From Grifola frondosa (Eukaryota; Basidiomycota; Agaricomycetes; Polyporales; Grifolaceae), in NCBI GenBank assembly GCA_001683735.1, contig LUGG01000031.1, forward strand, positions 310,001 through 374,000: a stretch of DNA of 64,000 nucleotides, read 5' to 3'. Position numbers and translations under genes: made by a program. Of this stretch, positions 21,116 to 33,662 are shown in pieces (position 1 is the first letter of the stretch; each line of letters starts with the position of its first letter). The notes under the pieces are model-generated. The model was not told the DNA's origin and did not search any database. It saw only the letters and a program-made list of their open reading frames with translations.

Positions 21116-22996
21116 AGTCCGACGCCTCAGACTCAACCTTGGCATCCGCGAACGAGCTCAAAGGTGGTATTTGCCTGCCAGACAGAAAGGAGACATTTCG
21201 GTGGAGGTGGTTGGTGAGTTACCGTGATCCTGCACTAAGTTGGAGATGGCGTGAAATGCAACTGTGTCCATTTTGGAATAATAAGATGACCTACCGGATT
21301 GGAATTGACATTTGAGTGTATCTACCAATAGCAATGGAACACCGCCCACTCGGAGAAGAGCCGGTAGGGAGACACGATGGGACCCGATTTGGCCAGCGGT
21401 GACAGAGGCGGACAAGACAGCTCGCTAGCGCGAACGTGAAGGCAGCATGATGGAAGCAGACGAAAAATGGAAGCATACGGACGTAAGCTCGAGACGTAAA
21501 TATTCTGCAGGGGTACCTCGGAGTTCCATTCGATCCACTGACACAGAGAAGAGGGTTCGATAGTGCTTAAGCACGATGCAGGAGATGACTATCCATCCGA
21601 ATAGTCGTCTTAGACAGATAGAAAATACGAAGGCACCATGATCGAACTCCAACGAATAGAAGAGTAAGAATATAAGCTCGAGACGTTGAAGCTGCATTTG
21701 GCGGGATGTCGCGAGACCATTGGACAGGCGTGGGGCATGACGGAGCACAATATATGTATGACCGAGGGATTGGTTGTGGGACTCGCCCCATCCCAAATGA
21801 ATATTGACTATTTGATTATAACGGCCCTTTGAGTCAAATGCTCTGTGCAATCGTACATGAGTACAATGAATGGAAAAGATTGATATATCGGGCTGAACGG
21901 CGGACCTATAACGTAGCAGCAAGATGACACAACGGCGTGTGTACATACAGCTTCGCTGCGGTCTTCTGTTACACATGGCAGCCGTCAATGTCTATACTTC
22001 CACCTAGAGATAACATCATATCAGGGCGACAAAGAGTCTGGACTAAAAGAAGGCAGTCAGATATGTACATAGACACCTCAAGCGAAACCACACCACAGCT
22101 TGTAAGTGGCATTATCTGTGCTGGAATGCTGCAGAAACTGCAGTTTGGGAGTTTGCAAAATTGCATATTATGATTTACAACAAATATCAACTTTTTAATG
22201 GTAAGGAGGAGAAATACTTATCTACACCTTCAACGGGCATACAAATTCAAAACCTTGTTTTAAGAAACAGATAAGAGCCTTGAGGCAATGAAAACACATC
22301 GCACTGATTCAGATGACGATGCAGATTAATGGCGTCGTAGTAGAATAACGAGGAGGAAAGAGGGTCCAGCCAGATTTAGCCTCTGCCGAAATCGTGATCG
22401 TGTCAGGCTGGTCACTTCACCCGATCAGATCTCTTCAGAACCATTACCGTAAACCTGGCGGTATTAATTTATCTTATTCGGAATTATCAGTGGAATTCAC
22501 ACAGCATAAGCATCATGAAGGGGAGCGTGCAGCGCAGGGATGAAGGGTATTCAAGAGTCAAATCACTCTAGAGGCCCGTCCAGGTTTAGAAATTGACACT
22601 GTGCGCAATGCGCACGAATTTACTATGTTTTAGAACATACCGCAGCAACCAGGCACTGTCGCATATCCCCTTGATTAAACCGCAAGGAGTGGGGTCCCGG
22701 GCTCAGTCTCCAAAGAGCGACCGTCGTGTACATGAGGTATGTGGATTAATCTATCATATTAGTGCCAATTCGACAGTGCTCATTGTATTTACCGTCTCGC
22801 TGTGACTCCACGTTTTCGAAAGCATGCAAGCCCTTCTGCCGAACGGTTCCAGCGATAGGGTAACTTCGTCTCGAAGAGATCCAATCACTCGCGTTTTCTT
22901 GTTCAGTCCGCCCCTTTTTTTTCCATTAAAGTAGAGCTTTTGTCTCTTGCGGGCCAACCCGCCTCAGGTCAGTCGCAGACCGAAAGGCTGTTCACT
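21116..22996. other. Intergenic, no gene seen
   Basis: About 1.9 kb without a supportable gene. Open frames on the minus strand at 21425-21988 have no family features. A poly-T tract at about 22914-22922 lies just upstream of the next gene. Confidence 0.5.
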
Positions 22997-24333
22997 ATGT
23001 CAGACGTTACCCTTACACATCCAACTGTCACTCAAACGAGAAGTGAGTCTCCGCGCGATATGATCTCCACAATACTTACGCTTCAAATCGTTTGCAGTTG
23101 TCAATTTCGTTCTTTCTTTGACTTCCATCATCTTGACGCTATTCCGAATTTATGAGAGATATCGTAATCGGAAATTTTGGTGGGACGATGCATGGGCAGC
23201 CCTCACTTTGGTCTTGGCAATCATCTTCATGATTGCGGTAGAACTTCATCTGGAAGACCCTAGTCAGTGATTATATCATCTTTTACAGCCTGATACTCAA
23301 TGCTTTCGCAGCTAAATTCCCGAGAAATGTCAAGATATCTCTTTATTATATGTAAGCACATCCTAATGATTATCAACGGACGTGCATAACGCGCGAATGT
23401 TTTCAGGTGTGACCAGTTTTTTTATCTCGTGTCGTGGTACGTCGAGGAGCTTGTCACCCTGTTGAGACTATGAAGGAAGACTCTGCTATAGGAACGCTCG
23501 AGTATCCATTCTTTTTACCATCGTCCGTCTCACTGCCCCAGGCATCGATATCATGAGGCGTCTACTATTCACGGCTGCAGTCCTGTTTGGCATTACATGG
23601 GCCGTACTGTCCTCCCAAGTATGGTGGGTTTGCGAATCCCAGGAGGGTTGGAAAGACACGCCCTATCCGCAGTGTTTCCTTGGGAGTAGGGTGGCAATCG
23701 CTCAAGTCATCAGTATGTCATTTCTAACTATCAAGGGTTCTTGTTTCGTACTGACTTCCTTCGCCCCATTTTTCGCAGCGGATGTTATCTGCGATACAAT
23801 ATTAATTGTCGCGCCTTTACATTTAGTGTTCAGAGTCAAGCTGAGCGGGGCCCAAAGAATTCGAGTAATCGCAATTTTCTCCACCACGATACTCACCACT
23901 GCTGTCAGTCTGAATCACGCGTACTGGGTTCTCCGAGATGGAGGCCTGAAAGAATATCTCGCGGCTATCGTTCAGGTGCTCTCATTGGAGACCATCCACT
24001 CACGAGCCCATCTGACGACGCTTATTTTCCTAGACCACAATCAGTTTAATTGTACTCAACTTGAGCGTGGTCGTCGCCTTCTTCTTCCGCATCTCCACGG
24101 ATGATGGCGACAGCCGTCCAGTTTTAGGAGTACGATCAATCGTAACTGTTACACACTTAGGAGCGCGACGGGCGAAGGTCGACCCTATTGCAACCACAGA
24201 CTCGGAGCTCACGACATATGACGCACAGATGCAGCTGGATTGTCTAAGTCGGCGGGAGATCCAGCTGCCAAAGCATTCTTCAGAAGGAGATCCTATGACA
24301 GACAGTCGCGTGAAGGTAGATTACAATGCATGA
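22997..24333 (+). CDS. Fungal rhodopsin-like 7TM membrane protein
   Basis: Integral plasma-membrane protein of the fungal 'rhodopsin domain' (Pth11-related) group, function unknown, possibly receptor-like. Six introns keep frame. Order of features: hydrophobic helix VLSLTSIILTLF, the family signature RIYERYRNRKFWWDDAW, helix ALTLVLAIIFMIAVEL, a small exon with CDQFFYLVSW, then NARVSILFTIVRL, FTAAVLFGITWAVL, an extracellular-type loop with paired Cys (WWVCESQEGW and YPQCFLG), DVICDTILIVAPLHLVF, STTILTTAVSLNHAYW and TTISLIVLNLSVVVAFFF. The C-terminal ~80 residues are polar and would be cytosolic. No retinal-lysine assignment can be made. Start chosen at ATG 22997, which follows a pyrimidine-rich leader. 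Confidence 0.85.
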
Positions 24334-26065
24334 CATGCCAACTTGTCTGCGTTAATACCATACTTACTCACATCATATCGAGACCTCACCTTTACCACTA
24401 GTCATGACATGTTCGTTCACGGTTCCAAATATGATACTACACTTCAAGCTAGATTTATGTCGATATGTCGGGTGCATAGGACGGTAGTGAGACAGCAATA
24501 GTAACTACGTGAAATCAAACCTCCGGAAGAACGACAATACGCTTTCGTCGAGATGATTTCAACACATTTCCTTAACGCTTCCTTATCTTCGAGTCTCACT
24601 ACGTCTACATCACCCCCGGGCAAACACGCCTGCGTTGGTCCTCTCCGCAACATCGTCCAGTATCTCCTTGTTCCAATAAGTCTGACCGCAGTCCCTTGAG
24701 CATCAGTCATTTTATGAAAGCGTGCATGGGTCGTAAACTGTCCGTTTGCACGATGTACGGCCATGGTGATCACACGTCCCTTCCCTGAGGTGTCATACTC
24801 GTCAGCGCATCGTTGGAGGGCATACCTCGCAAATGAGGGCATCAACCCTGTTATGCAATCCCGCCGCAGTCAGTGCAGCACTGATAGGAAGTGGCTTATG
24901 GGCCGCCCCTCTTTGATGTTCGATTGAGATCATTCGCTAAGGGACCTGTGGGCACCGAACACGTTGGCACTTGGCCAGCGAGTCGGCTGCACGTGCACCT
25001 ATGGCACCGCTCGCGCCTGCATCAAAAGTCGATACCAGAATATAGGCAAAAAAGTACTGACCAATAACAAGTACATTATCCCCGGACTTATCAATTTGGC
25101 TGGTGGATTCTCCTGATACCTCGGGATATCCGCCGTGCCTAGTAAGATTCGTGAAAGTACACTCCGATCTTTGGGACCCCATGAGAGGTGGTCCAAACAT
25201 ACATGCTGACCGAGATTGCTCCACACGCGATAATTGATGCTCGCCAAACGCGAACCATCACAATACTGTAGGCCACAACGTGAGTCGTGAAACCCACCTT
25301 GGAGCCCGTTGGACTACTCCCGAGAAGCCAGTGCATAGTGAGCGGGAGTACTAGTGGCGATGGACGTACACTGTTGATACCGCCAGCTTTCACGCGGAAT
25401 GCACTTCTCCGGGTTGGAGAGCGGAATATCCGGCTTAGGATCGCTGAGAGAGCTGCCTTTCTTTATTGCGAGCACCCGTGGATTCCCTATATGCAACACG
25501 AATAATACCAGAGATGGGTTTAGGAAGATCATAAAAGACCTGAAAAGCCTAAACGACGGCCGAAAAATTTGCTCAAGAAGTTCGCACTCTTCGGCCGTGT
25601 ATGACCGTGTAAACCAAGAGAGGATCAAAGTCGTCACCATCGGAGTCGGAACATGTACCTTCACTTGTGTTGCGACGATGCTTCATAGACGGTGAAAGTC
25701 ACTCCTGATATGCAAGCTAATGATCAGCTGTTAGTCCTGGAGCCTATAACCGATTATAACTCACCAATTGAAAACCTGGATATGCCGATTCTTACGTGTG
25801 GATCCGACAATATTGAGACACAGACAAGAGGTTTCCACTTGGCAGCGGAATGCCTCAGAATCGACAGTGGACAGAAATGCAGTTTCATGCAACAGTGCAA
25901 GAATGTGGAAAAGCAACATCGAGAGTTGATTAACAGCTACATCAGCATGCATCTAATAGCATCGATGTCTCTAATGCCAAAAAGGTATATAATATACGAT
26001 GCAGATGCAGAACGTGTTGTGGTGTGATGGCACGTACAAACATTGGACACTAGGCGACGAACAAC
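24334..26065. other. Intergenic, no recognised gene
   Basis: About 1.7 kb between the 7TM gene and the 3' end of the zuotin gene. Minus-strand frames at 24444-24845 and 24937-25660 read partly protein-like (for example ITMAVHRANGQFTTHARF) but are broken by stops and match no family I know. They may be decayed sequence. Confidence 0.45.
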
Positions 26066-27530
26066 TTATGCGGCAGTCTCTTCCGCCACACGCTGCTGTC
26101 GCCGTGCTTTTTTGGCGGCGGTGGCGGCGGCTGCCTTCGCCTTCTTTGCCTCCGCGCGCGCAATCTGTCAAAAACAAGCCACAGTCAATACTTGGATGCC
26201 CACACGAAGGGATATCACGCGCCTTTTCCTCCTCTCTTTCCGCTTCGCCTCTTCCTCTTCCTTCTTCTTCTCTCCTCCTGCTGCTCCTTGGACTTGACAC
26301 CGTTCGTCACACCACCCTTGTTCTTCTTCTTCGCTTCCCGCGCATCCTTCTCCTCCTGTTTGATCCGCTTAATTCGGGGGTCTACGCCGAGGGCAACGTC
26401 GACGATGCCGCGCAAACGAGCGGTGTCTTCCTTCTTGCGGCGAGCACGCTCGGACTTGTTTTTCTTCTCAGTATAACGCTTGTCGTCACGGCTACCAAAT
26501 GTCAAGTGATCAGGTGAAAAGCGTGGAGATGCTGGAAACTTGAATGACACGCACTTGTCACTACCCTCGTTGACCTCTTTGTCCAAATATTCAAAGCTGC
26601 GCCAGCTATCAAAGTTGTACCAGAAATCGTAGAAACCTTCGACAACCTCCTTTGAGGCTTCGTACGAGCCAAGCATGGGGACCGGCTGCTTTTTGCTAAA
26701 CCTTGCCTCGCGCTCAAATACGGGTGCAAATTTCCTGAAGAAGTACGACTGCGGGTCCTTTGCCTTGGTCACCTGCGCAGCAGTCGGTACGTCTGCCTCG
26801 AGGAGCTCGTAGTAAGGGTCAACGGAGTCGAACTGTCGCCTGCGCTCAGGGTTCGTGAGCACTTCCATTGCCTTTTGAATACATTTGAAGAACGCGTCGT
26901 CATTTGAATCGCCGGCAACACCAGCTTTCTTGTCCGGGTGATGCTTTAGGACCTTCTTGCGGTCTAGTGCCAGAAATGAGTATGCATTGAATGACTCCGA
27001 AAACTGTAAGCGCGTACGTGCAATCTTAATCTGCTCATCTGTAGCCTTGTAGCGCAGATGCGATAGACCAAGAACAGCGTAATGGTCTTGTTTCTATCGG
27101 CGTGTGCGACACTAGATGAGAACTTCAACAAGGTAACAGGTATCGAAACTCCTACCTTCCATTCTTTCGGATCCAATGTAAGCAATTCCTCTGTCTCCTT
27201 CTCTTCTCCCACTCCCAGGTCGTCCTCTCCATTCAAACCGTTGCCATTCAACGCCTCGAGCCGTTTCCGCTCTTCCTCCGCATGTTTGTCGTGTTGCTCG
27301 AATGTCAGATTGTGCACCGCTCGGCGGACATGTGCGAGGTACGCTGGACCGGCAGGGAGCAGTCTACGTTCGACGAGGGCTGTGAACGGACGGAGATCAG
27401 CACGTTGAACATTGGATAAATGACGCAATAAATTTCACGGACAACTTATGGGCTTTCCAGAGCCTGCAGGCGCAGTCCAACCAACAGGGAGAGGTGGAGG
27501 AACGACAGGAAGCTCGACAACGGTCGCCAT
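26066..27530 (-). CDS. ZUO1: Zuotin-type ribosome-associated J-protein (frame disturbed near 3' end)
   Basis: Co-chaperone that, with an Hsp70 partner (Ssz1 in yeast), forms the ribosome-associated complex and stimulates Hsp70 ATPase on nascent chains; cytosolic, at the ribosome exit. Start MATVVELPVV at 27530, then short exons. The J-domain reads QDHYAVLGLSHLRYKATDEQ with the HPDK motif (KHHPDKKAG) after an intron. The zuotin-specific block follows: DPYYELLEADVPT, FYDFWYNFDSWRSFEYLD, then KKNKSERARRKKEDTARL and the charged region. At about 26,270 an AG-rich run has two extra bases, so one frame ends early at 26215. The alternative frame joins by a GTGATA..GACAG intron to ARAEAKKAKAAAATAAKK and stops at 26066. 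The C-terminal helical bundle of longer zuotins is not seen. Either the gene is damaged or the AG run is mis-assembled. Confidence 0.85.
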
Positions 27531-28032
27531 TGCGAGGAAGACAGTCAAAATTATCAGGAATGAGTATAATCACGAAGATGGAGAAAAAATCAGCCACATG
27601 TCGTGAACGCGGCTTCCGCTTTAGGATGCGGACTTCGAAATGATAGTATCCAAGGAATCCGGGACAGAGTCTACATATTCCGCACGTGATGCGCGTTTGA
27701 GTCGCGTCGCCACTTGGCGTCGGGCGCTTGTTCAATGTTCGGGTTGAATTCCCATTGATAGTCCTAGGCGCTGCAAAAAATCGTCAGGTTTGGGATTTCT
27801 TTTGACGAATTCTTCAATTTCATGCTGAAAATCTTGTGTTACTTTTTTGTGGCTGATTAGTCGACCACCCGGATCATATCTGGCCGCGTTTATTGAGTCA
27901 TTCAGCAACTACAGAGCAACTTATTACGCGTAGCGAAGGAGCATAGTGCTTGCATGAGGAATTCTATCTCATAGGTTCGTCCATGCAGTTATCCCGTTAA
28001 ATTCGTAGTCCTCAAACCCGCACAAAGTCGCA
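27531..28032. promoter_or_regulatory. Divergent intergenic region
   Basis: About 500 bp between the divergently transcribed zuotin and exonuclease genes; it must contain both promoters. No distinctive element recognised. Confidence 0.4.
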
Positions 28033-29981
28033 ATGGCATTTCAAGCATTCAGAGAATCTAAATTGCATTCATCAATATGCCGACTTAGTCCCCCGAGTTC
28101 TCCATCTCGATCGCGTTCTGTCTCACAGGTGGCTTCGAAATCTGCTTCCAAGTCTAAACTACTTGCTGCGCTCGATGCTGAGATGCCAATCATTATGGCT
28201 GCTGGCAACCATTGGCTCCAAGCAGAACTCAACCGCGCATACCGTGTTGAGCACGTCTAACAGTGTTAACACGACAAGGTAAGTTTGTTTGCATGGCTAT
28301 TTGTGTAAGACTGAGATGCGTTGCTTTCACCACAGGCTGCCCCCTTTATTCTCGAAAGCTAGAAAGTCAGAATCTGCTGGAGAGCCAAGTGGCATCAACG
28401 GCAAGGCTTCTATTGGCGTTCTTTTGAAGCCAACGGAAAGCGCAGACCCTGCTGTATCAGACTTGTCTGCAAACTCAGATGAGAACGGGGTTGAAAATCA
28501 AACGTCTGCCACCAAAGCTCCGACTGCTAGCATGCAGTTGCCGCTTTATTCGCATACCGACTATTCGCCGTCTCCGGTTGTGGTATATACACGACATGAG
28601 GAAGAAGCTGATGAGCTCGTGCAGGCCATGAAAGGGTGCGTTTCTCACTGGAGCATTGCAGCGCGTTTCATACTCTGCCTACGGAGCCCACCCTTCAAAG
28701 TTCCTAATAAAATCTCACCTTTTGTTTCAGCCCACTCGGATTTGACTTAGAGTGGTGCGTATTCTTCCGTAAGAATATGCCCGCCAGGGAGCGACGGACT
28801 GCACTTGTGCAATTGTGTGATCAACGCATGATTTTGCTAGTGCAAGTGAGTGCCATGAAGAGTACGTCTCATCATATGGTGTAACACTTCGTGTGCGTCG
28901 CTAATGATCGTGTAGAGTTCCCACAGAAGGTGAAGGTGAGATCGTCAGATGCTTTTGTCTCCGATTATACCAAAAGTGTTCCCATCAGGAAGTCATTGAA
29001 TCACCGAACATAGTCAAGATGGGCGCAAACATTCGCAGTGAGGATAAACGAATTCTTGATGTTCGCTTGACCGCTGACCTCAGCTATGCTGCAGACGATG
29101 GCCAGAAGCTTTTCCGTGATTACGGTATTACCGCGGCAAACATGGTTGAGCTAGGCGCATTCGCCCATCAAGCAGATCCTGAGTTCTCCAAAGTCTACAA
29201 ACGCTCCATCGTTAGCTTGATCAAGGTAGTAGAAATGTACACCCAGAAGACCCTCGACAAGGGTGAGGTACGGATGAGTAACTGGGAGGGAGTGCCATTG
29301 ACTAGGAATCAGATCACTTGTTCGTCTGTTATGTCTACGCGTATCATGGGCTGTTTCTGATTGATGTGCCGTAGATGCAGCCAATGATGCACACTGTGCG
29401 CTGATGGTGTATAATCGCCTAGCCACGCTTGCTACCGAGAACCGGCGCGTTTTGCGGCCTGAAAGCTACACGAGTAATTTGGCAATGGAATATGCGTCTC
29501 AAAAAGCCGCTGTCCCCCGCCCAGCCTCTTTTGATGCATCAAGTGTTGTTTCAACTTCGGCGAATGCTACAAAGTCACCGGCGACCACTGTATCGGCAAT
29601 CTCAGCGCAAACTGCTACATGGACGGCAGCTCTGTTACATAGTTGGCCGTCGTCGTCACGGCCACCGCCGCGACAACACCTGCGTGCATACAACCTTTGG
29701 CACTACCACAAGATGCCGCTGGATGACATACGCGCGGAGCTGAGGAGCAAGGAGAATCCACTTGCTGCTAGCACTGTGATGTGAGGGCCACAATCTCTCC
29801 ACAGGCTATGTGCATTTACTAACGCTTGCTGCTACGTAGATCGTATGTCGTGTTGGCTCTTCAAGCTCACCCGTCCCTTCCGTTCTCTATGGAGCGCCTG
29901 AAAGCGTTTGTACAGCTTGAGGCAGGGTCGTGGGGAAGACACAAACAGTGGATTCTGTCCGTGGATAGGGGAAAACGCTGA
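28033..29981 (+). CDS. WRN/RNase-D-like 3'-5' exonuclease domain protein
   Basis: DEDDy-family exonuclease likely acting on DNA or RNA ends; probably nuclear. The N-terminal ~150 residues are Ser-rich and unstructured. The exonuclease domain has Exo I GPLGFDLEW (DxE), RRTALVQLCDQRMILLVQ, Exo II KMGANIRSEDKRIL (Asp) and Exo III with Y-x3-D: QITYAANDAH, spliced across an intron. A C-terminal helical segment reads LWHYHKMPLDDIRAELRSK and continues to AFVQLEAGSWGRHKQWI, stop 29979-29981. This is likely an HTH-like nucleic-acid-binding tail. Introns are short and frame-keeping in the catalytic half. In exon 1 the frame from ATG 28033 changes near 28206, where one extra base would explain it; otherwise translation may start at an internal ATG near 28170. 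Confidence 0.8.
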
Positions 29982-30106
29982 TCGACAACTACCATGCTAG
30001 GACGGAGGAGTAATATATTAATTAACTATCCGTGTTGCAGATCATATTCAGACTATTCCTTCCGGTACGATGCATGGAAAATAAATCAATGTAAAATTTG
30101 GCTTCC

Positions 30107-31270
30107 TTATAATACAAGACGTGTACAACTTAGAGATACGGAGTCCGGCCTATCTACCTCAACAAATCGGTCGTCGAACACGTACTCCTCAGGAATTAGG
30201 GTGCCTTTCTCCAGTAACGATGAATCAAGCCAGTCGTATCGCCAGTCGTATGACCAACCTTCTCGGTTCATTCTTTCTCGGAAAAAGGTTTTCAGGAAAA
30301 CATAGTCGGGCTTCTCTTCGAACGCTAGCGAGCGGCAATGGTTGAAATACTCCCCGAACTCGGGGAGAGATTTTGCGAGGAGTTCGTCAAATGCCTTTCC
30401 AGCCTTCATTTCACCAATGCGAAGCAGTTTCGCTTCAACGCTCGGCGTATAGATGCCTTGCCACGGAAGCCTCCCGTGGAAGAAGTAGTAGCACATACCC
30501 AAGCCCTTCGATGTCATCTCTGCGACCTTGTTCTATCACAGGGATGAGTGAGAATGAGGAGATGAGAGAACGGACATCCAACTGACCACGTCCAAAATGC
30601 ACATTGGCACTGGCACAACGCACGGTGCCAAGACCTACCAATCCTTCTCGGAATGGTATGTGTGCTCGATTTGCAGGGTCAACAAAGAGCTTCGCCAGTC
30701 CGAAGTCAAACAAATAGGCAATACCGCAGCGCCGACCGGCACCTATGGCAAAATTACGTGGCTTAATATCACGGAGGATCACTCCTCGCGAGTGTGAACA
30801 AACTCTACTTTGGTGAGCTACGAAAGCGCATAAGCATACGCCACACTAACAATCCAACCAACAACATAACACACTCATCATTTGTTCGGCGAGTATAAAG
30901 ATGGTCTTCAATGAAGACTGACCTCTGCACGCCAGATGGGCTTGTTGAAGATTAGCACTCAACCTGTCGAGAAAAGTACGTGGGCTCCCCCATCCATTCC
31001 AAACCAATGGACAGCAGGAATACCCAGGTGTCCGTGAAGGTGTTGATAGACCGTATATTCGTAAGGCACGGCAGCAAGACAGCGCCTTTCTCTTCAGGAG
31101 GCATCTCAACCTTGATAGCGACTTCCGCTTCAGTGAGCATGTCGTAAATTGTACCTGAGAATGAGAGAACTCAGCGAAGAAATATGGATAGATACGAGCG
31201 TATCGTACCAAAGCTGCCTATCCCCAGTATTTTCTTGACCTAATAGAGTCGATGGATACGAAACGGCGCG
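30107..31270 (-). pseudogene. Casein-kinase-I-like protein kinase, decayed
   Basis: Ser/Thr kinase of the CK1 group. Recognisable pieces in order: glycine loop KKILGIGSFGTIYDM, catalytic Lys in EVAIKVEM, PYEYTVYQHLHGHLGIP with AVHWFGMDGG, ILRDIKPRNFAIG (catalytic loop; Leu instead of His before RD), DFG in LFDFGLAKLF, the CK1-type GTVRCASANVHFGRGQ, RRDDIEGLGYVL, FFHGRLPWQG, and a C-lobe ending in DRFVEVDRP. At least three small frame breaks separate these (near 31075, 30800 and 30497), and a TAG lies before the glycine loop unless it ends an intron. CK1-like genes are expanded in Agaricomycetes, and such decayed members are common. Confidence 0.75.
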
Positions 31271-31467
31271 TACATGGTGGCCGGTCTAGAGGCACAGTGC
31301 ATAAGAGACGGCGTAGAAGAAAGGATTAAACGCAGGAGGAGTGCGGAATGGTCCAGAGAGGAGGATGTCAAATGTGTCGAATATGGATGTCCAAGCCCGA
31401 AATGGGCATATCGCGTGAAATTACCAATTAATGGAAACATCCCAGGGCGAGCTCTCTATATACTACT
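31271..31467. other. Short spacer before the HAD gene
   Basis: Nothing coding is seen. A TATATA motif at about 31457 lies close to the proposed HAD-gene start, so that start may be slightly misplaced. Confidence 0.35.
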
Positions 31468-33301
31468 ATGTCCCACTCTTTCGTTCTAGCTCGGCTCGTA
31501 CCTAAACGATCTGCATACTGGACTTCATGCTATGGCATCCGAGCTGCAGCATTTCTTCCAACGCGGCCATTTGTGGCGTTGAGCATCTCATCTACCGAGC
31601 TTCAACTGCCTCCCAATCCACCAATCAATCTATTGTTTCTCGTCTCTTCAAAAAAGCCTATTGGATTCGACAAGGACTTCTATCTTGCTTTAATACCAGC
31701 GGCAGAGAGCGAAAAGAGGATTTTGACGATAGATCCGCCTCTCCTCAGTTCAGATGGACGACCGCTTTATCTGCATACTTGCCCAGGATTTTTAGCATGG
31801 AAATTTGTGCCCGATGGCGCGGAAGCTGCTGGAGTGGGCATACTCCCATACCAGCTGGATACTTTGAACTTTAGCATCTTTCATGATACAGTTTTAGATG
31901 ATCGAAAGAAAAGAGACCGACTTCTGCGATTAGACAGCAAGAGCCGTCGGGTTTCCGGTGGCGAAGATGATGTTGGAGACAACTGGGATACGTTCAGTGG
32001 CTCGGCGCCTTTGGAGGAACTCCACAATCCGAATTCTTGTGTGTACGAACTGGTAGGGCGTCAAGATCTCCAGCATGCTCTCATCTCCCCCACGCTACAC
32101 CATGAAATGTTATTATACCATCAGTACGTGTGATAGAAGCTTGTCCATGTTTTGATATAGGTAGGTCTGATCATTTTGCCTATCGCAGGCTCACCAGTGA
32201 CTATTCATGGGAAGGCGTGACATTTAGCGTCGATTGGTTGAAGATGATTCGAAAGGTAAATATTATTCAGCGGGTCTTCGTCAGTCAGCGTTTCATGACT
32301 CAATGTGTACAGGAAGAGAACGTTCTAGATATCCCGCTTGTTGATGCATCAGGTCCAGCATCGGAAAACACTCCGCATCTTGGTGGTGACTTACTTGCGA
32401 CTGCAAATGCTCTTCGCGCAATGCGCATTCCTCTTGACGGAGCAGCTGCTCCGGCCAAAGACAGCACAGAGGAATACGTTTTCGATTGGGACGATGAACC
32501 TTCGCCACAATTTCAATTGGCTCCAAAGCACAGGCTCGGTGTCCCTCGAGGAGATATCAAGTTCATAGTATTCGATCTGTTCGGGACTGTCTTGGTATGC
32601 TTTTGCCCACCATCACGAAGGCGCTACTAATACTCAGTCAGGATCGCGACCGCGCCATTCGAGATGCTTTGTCTCCCCTCAAGGGCCAGTTCACAGCCAC
32701 GGAAATGTTTGAACTCTACATAGAGTCGGAGGCACTCCGTCGCATCTGCAGCCCAGATGCACCGATCTCCGAGCTTATTCGCAGCGCGCTTGAGGACGTG
32801 GCGAGGCACGCCGACGTGGCGGTAGATGAAGAAGTGCTAAATAGCACTATGCAGCAGATTATCCGTCCTCAGCTGTATCCAGACGCGATGCCAGCCGTGA
32901 ATGCGCTGTATATGCACGGGTACAGGCTGATCTACATGTCGTCGGGTGACGCCAACAGCATCCGTCAGGTCCAGTCTCCTCTTGCAAGCAAGCTCGAAAT
33001 TTCCTGGACGATGTCTATTGCATCCCACTCCCCGATGCCTGATTCGTACGCATCACTGTTCGAACACTGCGCCGCCACCGTACCTAGTATCAAGCCAGAC
33101 CAAATTATGGTTGTTACTTCCAGCCGCTACCGAGTGGTAGAGCCTGCTAGCGATGCCGGTATGCCTAGTGCACTTGTTCAGAGAGCGGAAAACTTAGAGT
33201 CCAAGGTTGATTTCCGGGACAACGGAGTTCCTGCAACAGTAACAGTCGACGGTCTTGGCAGTCTGTGTGAATGGCTAGGTGTCCCTCTTGTAAATGGATG
33301 A
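31468..33301 (+). CDS. HAD-superfamily hydrolase with uncharacterised N-terminal half
   Basis: Phosphatase/dehalogenase-type enzyme with a Rossmannoid HAD core in its C-terminal half. Four exons keep frame: 31468-32124 (approx.), then blocks after introns ending at 32190, 32313 and 32640. HAD motif I with nucleophile Asp: KFIVFDLFGTVLDRDRA (an intron falls within it). Motif II: YMSSGDANSIRQVQ. A late basic/acidic block, SSRYRVVEPASDAGMPSAL, fits motifs III-IV of the haloacid-dehalogenase-like (type II) group. The first ~290 residues (for example LYLHTCPGFLAWKFVPDG and NSCVYELVGRQDLQHAL) match nothing I know. Substrate unknown. No frame break was found. The first ATG at 31468 is uncertain. Confidence 0.7.
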
Positions 33302-33662
33302 ACCTGCGTCTCAGCGTGATTCTATTACTACTTTCTTTTCCCTCCAGGATCAAGTCGATTCCGGCGTCTCCATCACCGGCACGTTTTGTGTCACAGTCAT
33401 CGGAAAAGCGTGTAAGTTCCCTTTAACTCTACTTGAGATCAAGACGTACTTGTACTTTTAGTGACAGAGTTCACAAGTGTATTCCTGTATTGCTAAGTTG
33501 ATGAAAAATCGATTCGGAGTTGGCGCCACTCGAAACGCGGCGTGCACTGTTGACCAAATATAGTAGCCGGAAGTTGAACACGTTTCCGCTCATCTTGTTC
33601 GCCGCACTACTTAAGAAAAGACTCATTGCCGTCGACTCTCGCTCAATATTCACCTGCTCGCG
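33302..33662. other. Intergenic, no gene seen
   Basis: About 360 bp between two plus-strand genes; presumably promoter of the next gene. Confidence 0.4.

Noticed and set aside
24937..25664. Membrane acyltransferase-like remnant on the minus strand
   Set aside because: Hydrophobic runs suggested a wax-synthase-type protein, but no catalytic His block or conserved order could be found.
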